Origin: CAYFUR01 sp964346275
GTDB lineage: Bacteria; Sumerlaeota; Sumerlaeia; SLMS01
Direction of reading: 5' to 3'
Length of the DNA: 64,000 bases
Assembly (NCBI GenBank): GCA_964346275.1
Contig: CAYFUR010000002.1
Span: forward strand, 70,068-134,067
The notes beneath the pieces were generated by a model. The model worked only from the letters and a program-made list of their open reading frames with translations. It was not told the DNA's origin and did no database searches. Position 1 is the stretch's first letter, and the number at the start of each line of letters is the position of its first letter. Positions 17,469 to 25,542 of the stretch are shown here, piece after piece. Both the position numbers and the translations under genes were made by a program.

Positions 17469-18892
17469 AGAGCCGCCTCGGCCGCATCACGGCTCGCCCA
17501 GTAGTCGTCCAATATATACTGGCAACGCTCGGCCATCCGTTCCACGCCTTCGTCCAATCCGATGCGGCGGAGCAGGATCAGTTGCAGGTGGGAACTGATC
17601 ACCTGGTCGAGCTGGGTCCAGGCGGGATGAATCGGCGGGCTATGGGCGTCGGCGATATACGGCCAGATGGTTTCATAACTGGGATTCCCCTCGAACAGAT
17701 TGCCGGTGGAAACACGGCTGGGAAAGAGACCCGCCTCGTGGTTGATTTCCTGACCCGCTTCCAGGGCCAGGTAGCGGGCGAATCTGGCAGCCTCCTCGGT
17801 GCGGCGCGGGTCGTGGGGGCGGTCGAAAACCATCAACGACCCGACACCATAGGATGCCATCACCTGGGGGTGGCCGGGCATTTTGGGAAAGAGCGCCGTG
17901 CGGATTTCCAGGGGCTCCGGCAGATCTTCGGCATCAGGATCTTTTTGGCGAAACTCGGCCAGGCGCTCGTTCTGCGTCTTGACCGCGTTGATGGACCAGA
18001 GAGCCTGGCAGGTGGTGGCGAGGCGCCGCTCGCGTCCGGAAAAGGCGCTCCACGTCGTATCGTCCTGGATGCCGCCAGCGCCCGGAAGGGCGACCTCTTC
18101 TTCGTATTCAAGCTGGAGAAGGCGGCCAATCCCCGCCCTCGTCTCCTCGGAATCGAGGAGAATCCGGCGGCCATCGTCGCTGAGGATCCGCATGCCTTCC
18201 GCAAAGAGAAAGCTATACGCCTCCCATTTTTCCGGACCCGTATTAAAGCCAACGCCATAGACATCGGTTTCGCCGTCTCCGTCGCGGTCGAAGGTCAGCT
18301 TGTGCATTTTTTCCAGTAACTCATCCCAGGTCCATTGGCCGTTTTCGGGCAAGGCGACGCCGCGCTCTTCGAAGATTTCCGGGTTGAGCACCATGACGAA
18401 GGCCTCTTTGTACCAGGGAAAAGACCACGTTTTCCCGTCCCATTGCACGGACTCGAGGATGGTCGAGTGGATGTCCTCGCGATAGGTGATCTCCGGGTTT
18501 TCTTCCGCGGGCTCGTCGAGATACGGGTCCACCGCCGCCAGCAATCCCGCCTCGACGTATTTCACCTGGAGCACCGCGCCTGCCACGTCCGGCGGCCGGC
18601 CGGCAAACGCCGCAATGTCGAGCCGCTCGCCTCCCTTCCCCCAGCTCAGCCGTGTATAGTCGATAAAGACGTGAGGATTTTCCTCCATATAGCGCTCAAT
18701 AGCATCTTCGAGCCATTCATTCACCGCGGGGAGGCGGGGAAAGTCCCAGAATTGGATCAGGATCTTTCCTTCAGGCGCGGAGGGACCAGTGCAGGAAAGG
18801 AAGAGACAACTGAGCACAAGCACAGCCAGCATGCCCATCTCACGCCCAATCCTCTTCCAAGTCTCATTGAGATCGAATTTCCGTCCCCTCAT
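17465..18892 (-). CDS. Sugar ABC transporter substrate-binding lipoprotein (family 1)
   Basis: 475 residues: a basic N-terminus, hydrophobic core (MLAVLVLSCLFL) and lipobox FLS-Cys near residue 34, so it is a lipid-anchored periplasmic protein. The mature part has family 1 solute-binding features: 'ILIQFWDF' at the start of the fold, 'PDVAGAVLQV', and 'WSFPWYKEAFVMVLNPEIFEE' in the hinge region. It should deliver a carbohydrate to the fused permease encoded next; the sugar is unknown. GAGGAG 6 bases before the ATG is a strong ribosome-binding site. The start overlaps the GNAT stop and the stop overlaps the permease start (both ATGA). Confidence 0.9.
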   Translation of the reverse strand: MRGRKFDLNETWKRIGREMGMLAVLVLSCLFLSCTGPSAPEGKILIQFWDFPRLPAVNEWLEDAIERYMEENPHVFIDYTRLSWGKGGERLDIAAFAGRPPDVAGAVLQVKYVEAGLLAAVDPYLDEPAEENPEITYREDIHSTILESVQWDGKTWSFPWYKEAFVMVLNPEIFEERGVALPENGQWTWDELLEKMHKLTFDRDGDGETDVYGVGFNTGPEKWEAYSFLFAEGMRILSDDGRRILLDSEETRAGIGRLLQLEYEEEVALPGAGGIQDDTTWSAFSGRERRLATTCQALWSINAVKTQNERLAEFRQKDPDAEDLPEPLEIRTALFPKMPGHPQVMASYGVGSLMVFDRPHDPRRTEEAARFARYLALEAGQEINHEAGLFPSRVSTGNLFEGNPSYETIWPYIADAHSPPIHPAWTQLDQVISSHLQLILLRRIGLDEGVERMAERCQYILDDYWASRDAAEAAL

Positions 18893-19845
18893 TCTTTCTC
18901 CTCAAGGGTCTTGCGCATGACCGCGAAACGCCGGGTGATGCAAAATCCCAGGCGCTTATAGACACCGCCCGCCGCCCGCTCTCCGGTCCAGAGAACAAAT
19001 GCCGCGTGATGCCCGGCCCGGAACATGGCCTCCACCGTGCGGCCGAGCAGCACTGTGCCGATCCCGCGCCCCTGGAAGGCATCGGCCACGCCGAAGGGGC
19101 CAAAGTGCTCTCCCTCGAACTGGCAGTACCCAATGATTCGGCGATCATGGCAGGCCAGCATGATCGCTTCTTCCGGAAACAGGCCTTGCGTCATTTCCTT
19201 CAAATTTCGGCGGGCATCCTCCAGCCAGGGGCCGGGCATATGTTCGTCCATGAAGGCGAGATACTCCAGCATACGGCCCCGGCGAAAAGGCTCGATGGTA
19301 ATGCCTTCGTTGGCCAGCTTGTGTTCTTTTTCACGCAGTTCCTCGTCGAATTGAAACTGGCCGATGAGAGCATCCATGGCAATTGCTTCTGTGATTTCCT
19401 CGAAGCCGCGACTCTGGAGAAAGGCCAGCCCATCGCGATGGTTCTGCTTATCCACTCCGGGCACAAAGTAGTTTGGCGTATAGGGGGCAAGAGCGACTTC
19501 CCGGCGGCCGCGTACGCGGCAGAAGTTCTCCGCCGCATCCAGGAGCGCCGCGCCAATCCCCCCGCGCCGGTGTTCGGGATGAACGCCGAAGGCCGTGATA
19601 AAGCCCCGGTGCTCCATCAAGCCGGTGTTTTCGATGGGATAGCGCAGAACGAGAGCCAGCACAAACCCCACGGGCGGGCCGCCCTCTTTTTCGAAAGCGA
19701 GGGTGAGGCTGTCTGGTTCACGGTTCGCGTCGAGGAGGACGCGCCGCTCGAATTCCGAGCGCGTGATTTGATCGAGAGGAAGTGCCTGGTTCCAAAGATC
19801 AAGCAGGGGAAAAAGGTCAGTGTCGCGATAAGCTCGAAGTATCAT
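18889..19845 (-). CDS. Tandem GNAT-family N-acetyltransferase
   Basis: About 318 residues from the ATG at 19845 (MILRAYRDTD). Two GNAT domains are visible: the first has the acetyl-CoA loop HPEHRRGGIGAALLDAAE, the second FQGRGIGTVLLGRTVEAM. Such tandem-GNAT proteins acylate small molecules or protein amines in the cytoplasm; the substrate cannot be inferred. It is translationally coupled (ATGA) to a sugar-binding protein gene, which hints at an amino-sugar substrate, but this is only context. A longer start at 19914 exists; 19845 fits the family start better. Confidence 0.8.
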   Translation of the reverse strand: MILRAYRDTDLFPLLDLWNQALPLDQITRSEFERRVLLDANREPDSLTLAFEKEGGPPVGFVLALVLRYPIENTGLMEHRGFITAFGVHPEHRRGGIGAALLDAAENFCRVRGRREVALAPYTPNYFVPGVDKQNHRDGLAFLQSRGFEEITEAIAMDALIGQFQFDEELREKEHKLANEGITIEPFRRGRMLEYLAFMDEHMPGPWLEDARRNLKEMTQGLFPEEAIMLACHDRRIIGYCQFEGEHFGPFGVADAFQGRGIGTVLLGRTVEAMFRAGHHAAFVLWTGERAAGGVYKRLGFCITRRFAVMRKTLEEKE

Positions 19846-19947
19846 CGAAAGACCAGGGCAGAGCGGTTCGTTGTTCCTGCCAATTATTCGCGTGGCAGGA
19901 GAATTTCGGAGCAAGCGGATTCTGAAAACCCGGAGCCTCGGAGTCTG

Positions 19948-20835
19948 CTATTCCGCGAGTTCTTCCAGCGCGAAGAGCGCCTCGCGTTCGAGACCAAACC
20001 GCTGGGCATAGGCCTGCATCTGGCGCAGGTATTCGCTGTTGCCCGGTTCGCGGGAAAGCTGAAGAGCGAGGTCGAAAAACATGAGGTGGAATTCGCCGAG
20101 GAGGAGTCGTGCCCGTTTTGTCAGGTCCAGGATGCGGTTATCTTCCACAGCGCGTTCCGGGAAATAATAGTGAAAATCCTCGTATTGCGTGAGGGCGAGC
20201 TGGGGCCAGGGCTCGGTGAGCGAATGGTCGATTGCCCGGCGGTAATATCCAAGCGGTTCATATTCCGGCTTTCCCTGAACGAATCGATAAAGCGCGTAGT
20301 GGGAGGCGGCTGTTTTCGAGGCTTCGCGCATCAGGGCGTTTTGCTGGCGTTGGCGGAAAATCTCCGCCAGGAGGACGTTGATCTGGGCAACTCGCAGATC
20401 GACGATCTGAGGCTTGTGGCGCGCTTCTTTAGCCGACTTGAAGAGTTCCACCGCTTCGTTCAGTTCCTCCACATCCACCCTTTCATAGCCCTGGCTGGCC
20501 AGACGCTGGCTCTGGAGCTGGAGCACGGTGCTGGCCACGCGAAATTGGGTGATCGGATCCCAGGGCATCTCTCTGAGCGCTTCGCGCATTTGAGCGAGGG
20601 CCACCAATTCGCGAGTTTCCCTCTGGGAGTCGCGAAAGCCCCGCGTCGATGTCATGTCGGCCTGAAAGGCATGCCAGCCAAAACGCACGCAGCCGATCAC
20701 AACGAAAACAAGCGCCCCCGCCGCGGCACAACGTATCCAGAAATGAAGAGGAATCGGCGCCTTGCGGCGCGCGGGATCGACTCCCTGTTTTTGACGTGGA
20801 GGCTGGTTGTCTTTTTGTTTCCGCTTACGGCTCAT
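19948..20835 (-). CDS. Membrane-anchored TPR-like hypothetical protein
   Basis: 295 residues: a very basic N-terminus (KRKQK, RRK), one transmembrane helix at about 32-52, then a wholly helical periplasmic or extracytoplasmic region with TPR-like spacing. No catalytic motif or named family recognised. It lies about 100 bases upstream of the GNAT gene on the same strand and 93 bases downstream of the SBP-NodB gene, so it may belong to either operon. Confidence 0.55.
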   Translation of the reverse strand: MSRKRKQKDNQPPRQKQGVDPARRKAPIPLHFWIRCAAAGALVFVVIGCVRFGWHAFQADMTSTRGFRDSQRETRELVALAQMREALREMPWDPITQFRVASTVLQLQSQRLASQGYERVDVEELNEAVELFKSAKEARHKPQIVDLRVAQINVLLAEIFRQRQQNALMREASKTAASHYALYRFVQGKPEYEPLGYYRRAIDHSLTEPWPQLALTQYEDFHYYFPERAVEDNRILDLTKRARLLLGEFHLMFFDLALQLSREPGNSEYLRQMQAYAQRFGLEREALFALEELAE

Positions 20836-20928
20836 GCTCGGCCGATCCCACCATGGTTTCTAATAACACTTTAAGGGGCCGGCTGGCGGGAGACAAGTCT
20901 GTTTTCAACTGAGAATGCGGCGGAAAAA

Positions 20929-23094
20929 TCAGCTTCTGGGAGGAGCACCGCGGAGGAGTTGATCCACGGTGGTGAATCCGTAACCCCGGCTTTTCAGCTC
21001 GGTGATCAGCGAATCCAGCCGGTTATAGAACTTTTCGGTGCGCTTTGGGCTCGAGCCGACATGGGTCAGAAGGAGGAAGCCGTTGAGTCCATCCGGCTCC
21101 TTGGCCTCAAACTCGAGGATGCTCCTGTAAATCTCGTCGTTGCCACGATAGTTGTCGGCGTCATCTTCTGTATAGTCGGCATGAGAGAGTGTGCCCGGCG
21201 TGAAATTGAAAAGCCGGCGGCCGGCCTCTTCTGACCATTCCACGATTTGCTCGTTATACCATTCGTAGGGCGGGATCCACCAGGTCACATCCTGGGGAGA
21301 GACGCCAAAGCGCTCGAGATCAGCGATATTCTTATCCAGGTCGTTGGTGAATTCCTCCTTGGTCACAAGGGTCTTCGAGCGGTCGTCCCAGGGACAATAG
21401 AGCAGATGTTTATCAGAGTGAGGGCCGAGGTAATGTCCCGCGTCAACAAGTCGGCGGAGGGCGGATTCGTTATCCGGCTCGTTGATGAAATCGCCGGTGA
21501 AAAAGAAGGAGCCGGGCACGTCCTGCTCCTGAAGTGTATCGAGCACGACATCGATCCCATCGGCGAAATCTCCGCCGGTAAAGATCAGGACCAGTTCTTT
21601 TTCGTTCCTTGGGGCGCGAATCACACCGCCGTGGCTGAATGTATAGCTCACTTCCTTCTTCTCCCTCTCTTCGCTTTCCGCAGGATTTTCAGGCTCTTCT
21701 CCGCGATTGATTTTGACCAGGATTTCGCGTTTCATGGCCGCTTCCATGCGCTCCATCATTTCTTCCGGCGTCTGGCTGTTCTGGAGCAGCAAATCGATCT
21801 GGGGGTTAAAGATGTTGGATTCCAGCACGCCGTAAAGGGGGATTTGAGGGATGCGGCGGGCTGTGCGGAGCTGCTGCATGAACTTGGGCATGAAGGGATA
21901 TTTGGTCGTGTCCAACTTTTCCCAGGCGGCCAGGCGGACGGGAATCTGGCCGAGTTCGCTGGCCCAGCGGCGCTGCACCCGCTCGCTCGTAAAGTAATCG
22001 AGAAACTCGAAGGCGACTTCTCGATTTTCGCAGGATCTCATGATGATGCCGGTCTGACCGCCGACGTTGCTCGATGTATAGGCAAGCTGGCCAAGTTCTT
22101 CCACCAGGCCGGGCTCGGCGGGTTGCAGGCCGAGGCGCTCGATCTCTTCTTCGCTCGGGCCTGGGATGAGCGAGATATCGAAGTCCAATCCGGCGTTGGT
22201 AAAATTCTCCACGTTCCATGGGCCGGTCATCACCATGGCGTATTTGCGGTTGATGAAACCGGCGTCGGGGCTCAGGGCGCTTCGTTTCCATGCGCCGCCC
22301 TCGATGCCGCTGTTAGCAAGGGACTGGATGCGTTCCAGCGCCGCAATGCCTTCGGGCGTGTTCAAATCGGGACTGGCGGTCCCGTCTTCATCATATTTAA
22401 TAAACCCCACTTCATACATGTTAAAGAAGGGGAAGTTAAACCAGAGGGAGCCATGCATGCCAAAGCCATGAATCTCGCGTTCTTTATCGGTGAGCACTTT
22501 GCCGTAGGCGACCAGTTCCTCCCAGTCTTTCGGCGCCCGGTTGGGATCGAGGCCCGCCTGGCGCAGTTCCTCGGCCTGCTCGCGAAACATCTCGCGGTTC
22601 CAAAAGAGTGCCACCGTGGTTGTTTGTACTGGCAGGCCATAGAGACCCACTTCACCTCTGCGATTGATCACACCGGCGTTGAAGGAGGCGGAGACAAATT
22701 CTTTTCTCGCGCCTTCCAGCGAGCCATAGCGTTGCTTGAAGGTTTCCAATTCATCGAGGCGCACGAGGGCCCTTCCGAAAGCGAGGTCGGTCACTTTAAT
22801 GGAATCCATGAAGGCGATGTCGGGGGTAATATTCGCCATGGCCGATGTGCGCAGCTTGGTGAACATATCGCCGAAGGAGACGAACTGATCGATCACGACA
22901 AGATCTTTGCCGTTCTCTTCTTCCCACTGGGTTTCGAAATCCGAAAGGATTTGCCGGAAGACCTGGGTTTCCTCTGTATTAAAGCCCTGCCAGATGGAAA
23001 GCTCCACTTTCTGGGAATCGCTTGCGGCTTCGCCGGCGCAGGAGTTGAGGACTCCGAAGGTTAAAACAAGCAGGACGCCAATGAGATATCGCAT
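20929..23094 (-). CDS. Sugar-binding lipoprotein fused to a NodB-type polysaccharide deacetylase domain
   Basis: 721 residues with lipobox LNS-Cys (Cys19). Residues ~30-455 are a family 1 solute-binding protein (VELSIWQGFNTEE; later YAMVMTGPWNVENF, typical of maltose/oligosaccharide binders). After an acidic linker, residues ~490-715 are a carbohydrate esterase 4 / NodB-like fold: LIFTGGDFADG in place of the TFDD motif, then GPHSDKH (metal His pair), IPPYEW and LLLTHVG. The usual catalytic-base/metal Asp pair is changed (TGGD), a form I recall from Bacteroidota NodB-like proteins. It ends the operon GH13 - MalF - MalG - SBP. AAGGAG lies 9 bases before the ATG, overlapping the malG-like stop. 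Confidence 0.88.
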   Translation of the reverse strand: MRYLIGVLLVLTFGVLNSCAGEAASDSQKVELSIWQGFNTEETQVFRQILSDFETQWEEENGKDLVVIDQFVSFGDMFTKLRTSAMANITPDIAFMDSIKVTDLAFGRALVRLDELETFKQRYGSLEGARKEFVSASFNAGVINRRGEVGLYGLPVQTTTVALFWNREMFREQAEELRQAGLDPNRAPKDWEELVAYGKVLTDKEREIHGFGMHGSLWFNFPFFNMYEVGFIKYDEDGTASPDLNTPEGIAALERIQSLANSGIEGGAWKRSALSPDAGFINRKYAMVMTGPWNVENFTNAGLDFDISLIPGPSEEEIERLGLQPAEPGLVEELGQLAYTSSNVGGQTGIIMRSCENREVAFEFLDYFTSERVQRRWASELGQIPVRLAAWEKLDTTKYPFMPKFMQQLRTARRIPQIPLYGVLESNIFNPQIDLLLQNSQTPEEMMERMEAAMKREILVKINRGEEPENPAESEEREKKEVSYTFSHGGVIRAPRNEKELVLIFTGGDFADGIDVVLDTLQEQDVPGSFFFTGDFINEPDNESALRRLVDAGHYLGPHSDKHLLYCPWDDRSKTLVTKEEFTNDLDKNIADLERFGVSPQDVTWWIPPYEWYNEQIVEWSEEAGRRLFNFTPGTLSHADYTEDDADNYRGNDEIYRSILEFEAKEPDGLNGFLLLTHVGSSPKRTEKFYNRLDSLITELKSRGYGFTTVDQLLRGAPPRS

Positions 23095-23100
23095 GGGGAA

Positions 23101-24591
23101 TTACTCCTTCACCGATCCGGCGGTGAGGCCTTGCAGGAAATACTTCTGGAGCGAGAAAAAGAGTGCCGTGATGGGAAGAATCGAAAAACAGGCCCCCGCC
23201 ATGATCTTTTCCCATTCGTTGGCATTCTGGCCTTTGAACTGCTGGAGGCCGACGGGAAGCGTCAGCACTTCTGATGTGCCCGTGTTCACGATCAATTGCC
23301 AGAGGAAGTTTGACCATTGCATCACGAAGACGAGGAGGAACAAAGTCATCATGATGGGAAGACAGATCGGCACCACGATGGTGTTGAAGATCTGGTAGTC
23401 GCGGGCCCCGTCGATCTCGGCCGCGGCAAAAAGGTCGCGCGGAATCTGGTCGATATACTGGCGCATCAAAAACAACCCAAAGACATTGGCAAGATGGGGC
23501 ACAACCATGCCAGAGTATGTGTTCATTAAGCCGAGCTGGATCGTGATGCTGAACTGAGGCACCATATAGATCATGCCGGGAACAAGCATCGATGTCAGCA
23601 GGGCGTAGAACAAACCCTCACGGTAATGGAACGGGAAGACAGCGAAAGCGAAAGAGGCCAGGCTGCAGATGAGGACGGTGAGAAAGGCGGAGGATGTCGC
23701 AACGATCAGCGAGTTGAGGAAGTAGCGCGCAAAGTCGAAATCCTCGTTGCCGATAATCGCCGTGAAGTTTGTGATCGTATATTTTTCGGAAAGCGCTGCG
23801 CCGAAAGATCGCTTCTCGATTACGCGGAAGGGGCCGAAGTTCTCTGCCGGAAAATCTCCTTCGAAATAGCCTTCGCCGACATGCTCGAGAGCGTGGCGTT
23901 CACCGCCCTGGAAACGCACAAAAACGCGGTGCTCTGGATCGACCCGGCCTATGCGGGCGCGTACCTGGCCCTGTTCTCGAACAACGAGGAACTCCGGCAG
24001 CCCGCCAATATGAATAATCCCGGGCTCGAGGAAATACCCCCCTTCGGGCATCCCGGGATCGGTGACGACTTGCTCCTCGTTGATTTCGAAGGAGACTTCG
24101 ATCTCTTCCTCCGAGTATCCTTCCACAAGACCATACCATATTCCGTTAAAGGCGCGCCGCATTCGCCAGGCTCGCTCGACCTCGATCGGGCTGTTCTGGG
24201 TGCTCAGGGCCTGTTGGGTAATTGCCACCACAGAGGTCGCCTGGGGGGCGTAGTACTCCACGTGAAGAAGCGCCGTCTCGCGATCTTCAAGACCCGCCTC
24301 GATGCGGAGTTCTTCTTCCCCCTGGAGCAGGGCGGCGCGCTGGTTGGGCTCGGGATAGGGGTCCCGGCCGGAGGTTGGATGAGTCAGCGTCGTTTGCGGC
24401 CAAAAGGAAAGCTGAAAGGCCGTGCCCTTCGTCTTAAAGGCTGTCAGAACCATCCAGAAAAGCGGAAGGGAAACAAAAACGAGGAAGATGGAGAGACAGA
24501 GATAGATGATTGTCGTGCGAAACCGCTCGGCGGTTTGCGGCGAGAGCGGCTGCGAGAGGACGTCGATCGGTGTCCGGGGTTTTTTGGCCAT
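23101..24591 (-). CDS. MalG-type sugar ABC permease with a large periplasmic insertion
   Basis: About 496 residues; a normal MalG has ~280-300. TM1 is at about 30-54; then roughly 210 hydrophilic residues are inserted before the usual P-loop/TM2 region (RYFLNSLIVATSS). The rest is canonical, with the EAA loop AAAEIDGARDYQIFNTIVVP and the ending GLTAGSVKE. The insertion is beta-rich and acidic and should lie outside the membrane, where it could contact the binding protein or glycan. Start ATG at 24591 is preferred over the TTG three bases earlier; GAGG lies about 9 bases upstream. Confidence 0.9.
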   Translation of the reverse strand: MAKKPRTPIDVLSQPLSPQTAERFRTTIIYLCLSIFLVFVSLPLFWMVLTAFKTKGTAFQLSFWPQTTLTHPTSGRDPYPEPNQRAALLQGEEELRIEAGLEDRETALLHVEYYAPQATSVVAITQQALSTQNSPIEVERAWRMRRAFNGIWYGLVEGYSEEEIEVSFEINEEQVVTDPGMPEGGYFLEPGIIHIGGLPEFLVVREQGQVRARIGRVDPEHRVFVRFQGGERHALEHVGEGYFEGDFPAENFGPFRVIEKRSFGAALSEKYTITNFTAIIGNEDFDFARYFLNSLIVATSSAFLTVLICSLASFAFAVFPFHYREGLFYALLTSMLVPGMIYMVPQFSITIQLGLMNTYSGMVVPHLANVFGLFLMRQYIDQIPRDLFAAAEIDGARDYQIFNTIVVPICLPIMMTLFLLVFVMQWSNFLWQLIVNTGTSEVLTLPVGLQQFKGQNANEWEKIMAGACFSILPITALFFSLQKYFLQGLTAGSVKE

Positions 24592-24594
24592 CAA

Positions 24595-25542
24595 TTAATC
24601 CCTCGGAGACAGAACTCGGAAATTGATCCAGCTAATGACAACCGCAATTAACAGCAGAACGAAACTGATAGCGGCCGCCTCGCCATACATCGACTGGTCG
24701 AAAACTTTGAAGAGGTGATAACCGCTGATGCGGGCGCTTTGCAGTGTTCGCCCGGCCACCTCGATACTGGTGCCGCCGGTATCATCGGTCATGGAATAGA
24801 TTTCCGCAAAAGCGTTGAGCGCCATCATCGTTCCCGTGATGGAAAGGAAGAGGATGATCGGCTTGAGAAGCGGGATCGTGATATTGAAAAGCTTTTGAGT
24901 GCGGTTCGCACCGTCCACGTCGGCGGCTTCGAAGATCGATTGGTTGATGCTGTTGAGGCTTGTCAAGAACAGGATCATCCCGAAACCGGCGTTTTTGAGC
25001 ACCATGGCGAGGGCAATTGCCGGCAGCGTGGTGTAGGGATTATTGAGAACGCCCTGGCCCGCAAGACCGTCGAGGCCGGCCCAGTTCAAAAGCTGGGAGA
25101 AGATTCCGCCGTTGGGATTGTATATCAGCAGCCAGATCACGCCCACAACATAGATGTCGAAGACGTTGGGCAGGTAAAAGCCGCTGCGCATGAAACCAAA
25201 TCCACGCGCCTTTTTATTCAAGAGCAAGGCGAGGGTCAGCGAGAGCGCGATCCCCGGTACAATCGTCAGGACGGCGTAGGCGAAGGTGAGAAACACGGAC
25301 CACCAGAAGACGGGATCCTGGAGCACCCGGGAGTAATTGCTCACGCCGACAAAATCCATCGTGCCAAAAAGATCGTAGAAATCCGAATAAATCGTAACCT
25401 GGTGGACGGACAGCCAAAGGCTGTAGATCACCGGATACCCCACGAAAACGACGAATACGGCGAGGAAGGGAAGCAGGTAGGGAAGGGCCCGGAGGTCCTG
25501 CTTCAGCGTGATATGGGATTTGCGCACCGCCTTGCTCGACAT
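24595..25542 (-). CDS. MalF-type sugar ABC permease
   Basis: 315 residues, six main hydrophobic helices, EAA loop SIFEAADVDGANRTQKLFNITIP near residue 205. It is the partner of the MalG-type permease that starts 3 bases after its stop; together they form the inner-membrane channel for maltodextrins or related sugars. Its ATG overlaps the GH13 stop (TGATG), which couples enzyme and transporter translation. No periplasmic P2-like domain as in E. coli MalF is present. Confidence 0.92.
   Translation of the reverse strand: MSSKAVRKSHITLKQDLRALPYLLPFLAVFVVFVGYPVIYSLWLSVHQVTIYSDFYDLFGTMDFVGVSNYSRVLQDPVFWWSVFLTFAYAVLTIVPGIALSLTLALLLNKKARGFGFMRSGFYLPNVFDIYVVGVIWLLIYNPNGGIFSQLLNWAGLDGLAGQGVLNNPYTTLPAIALAMVLKNAGFGMILFLTSLNSINQSIFEAADVDGANRTQKLFNITIPLLKPIILFLSITGTMMALNAFAEIYSMTDDTGGTSIEVAGRTLQSARISGYHLFKVFDQSMYGEAAAISFVLLLIAVVISWINFRVLSPRD

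Noticed and set aside
15067..17490. Very long second open frame (over 800 codons) overlapping the fused permease on the same strand
   Set aside because: It shows only Arg/His/Gly/Pro-rich low-complexity sequence and no domain, while the other frame encodes two complete permeases. It reflects high GC in the third position.
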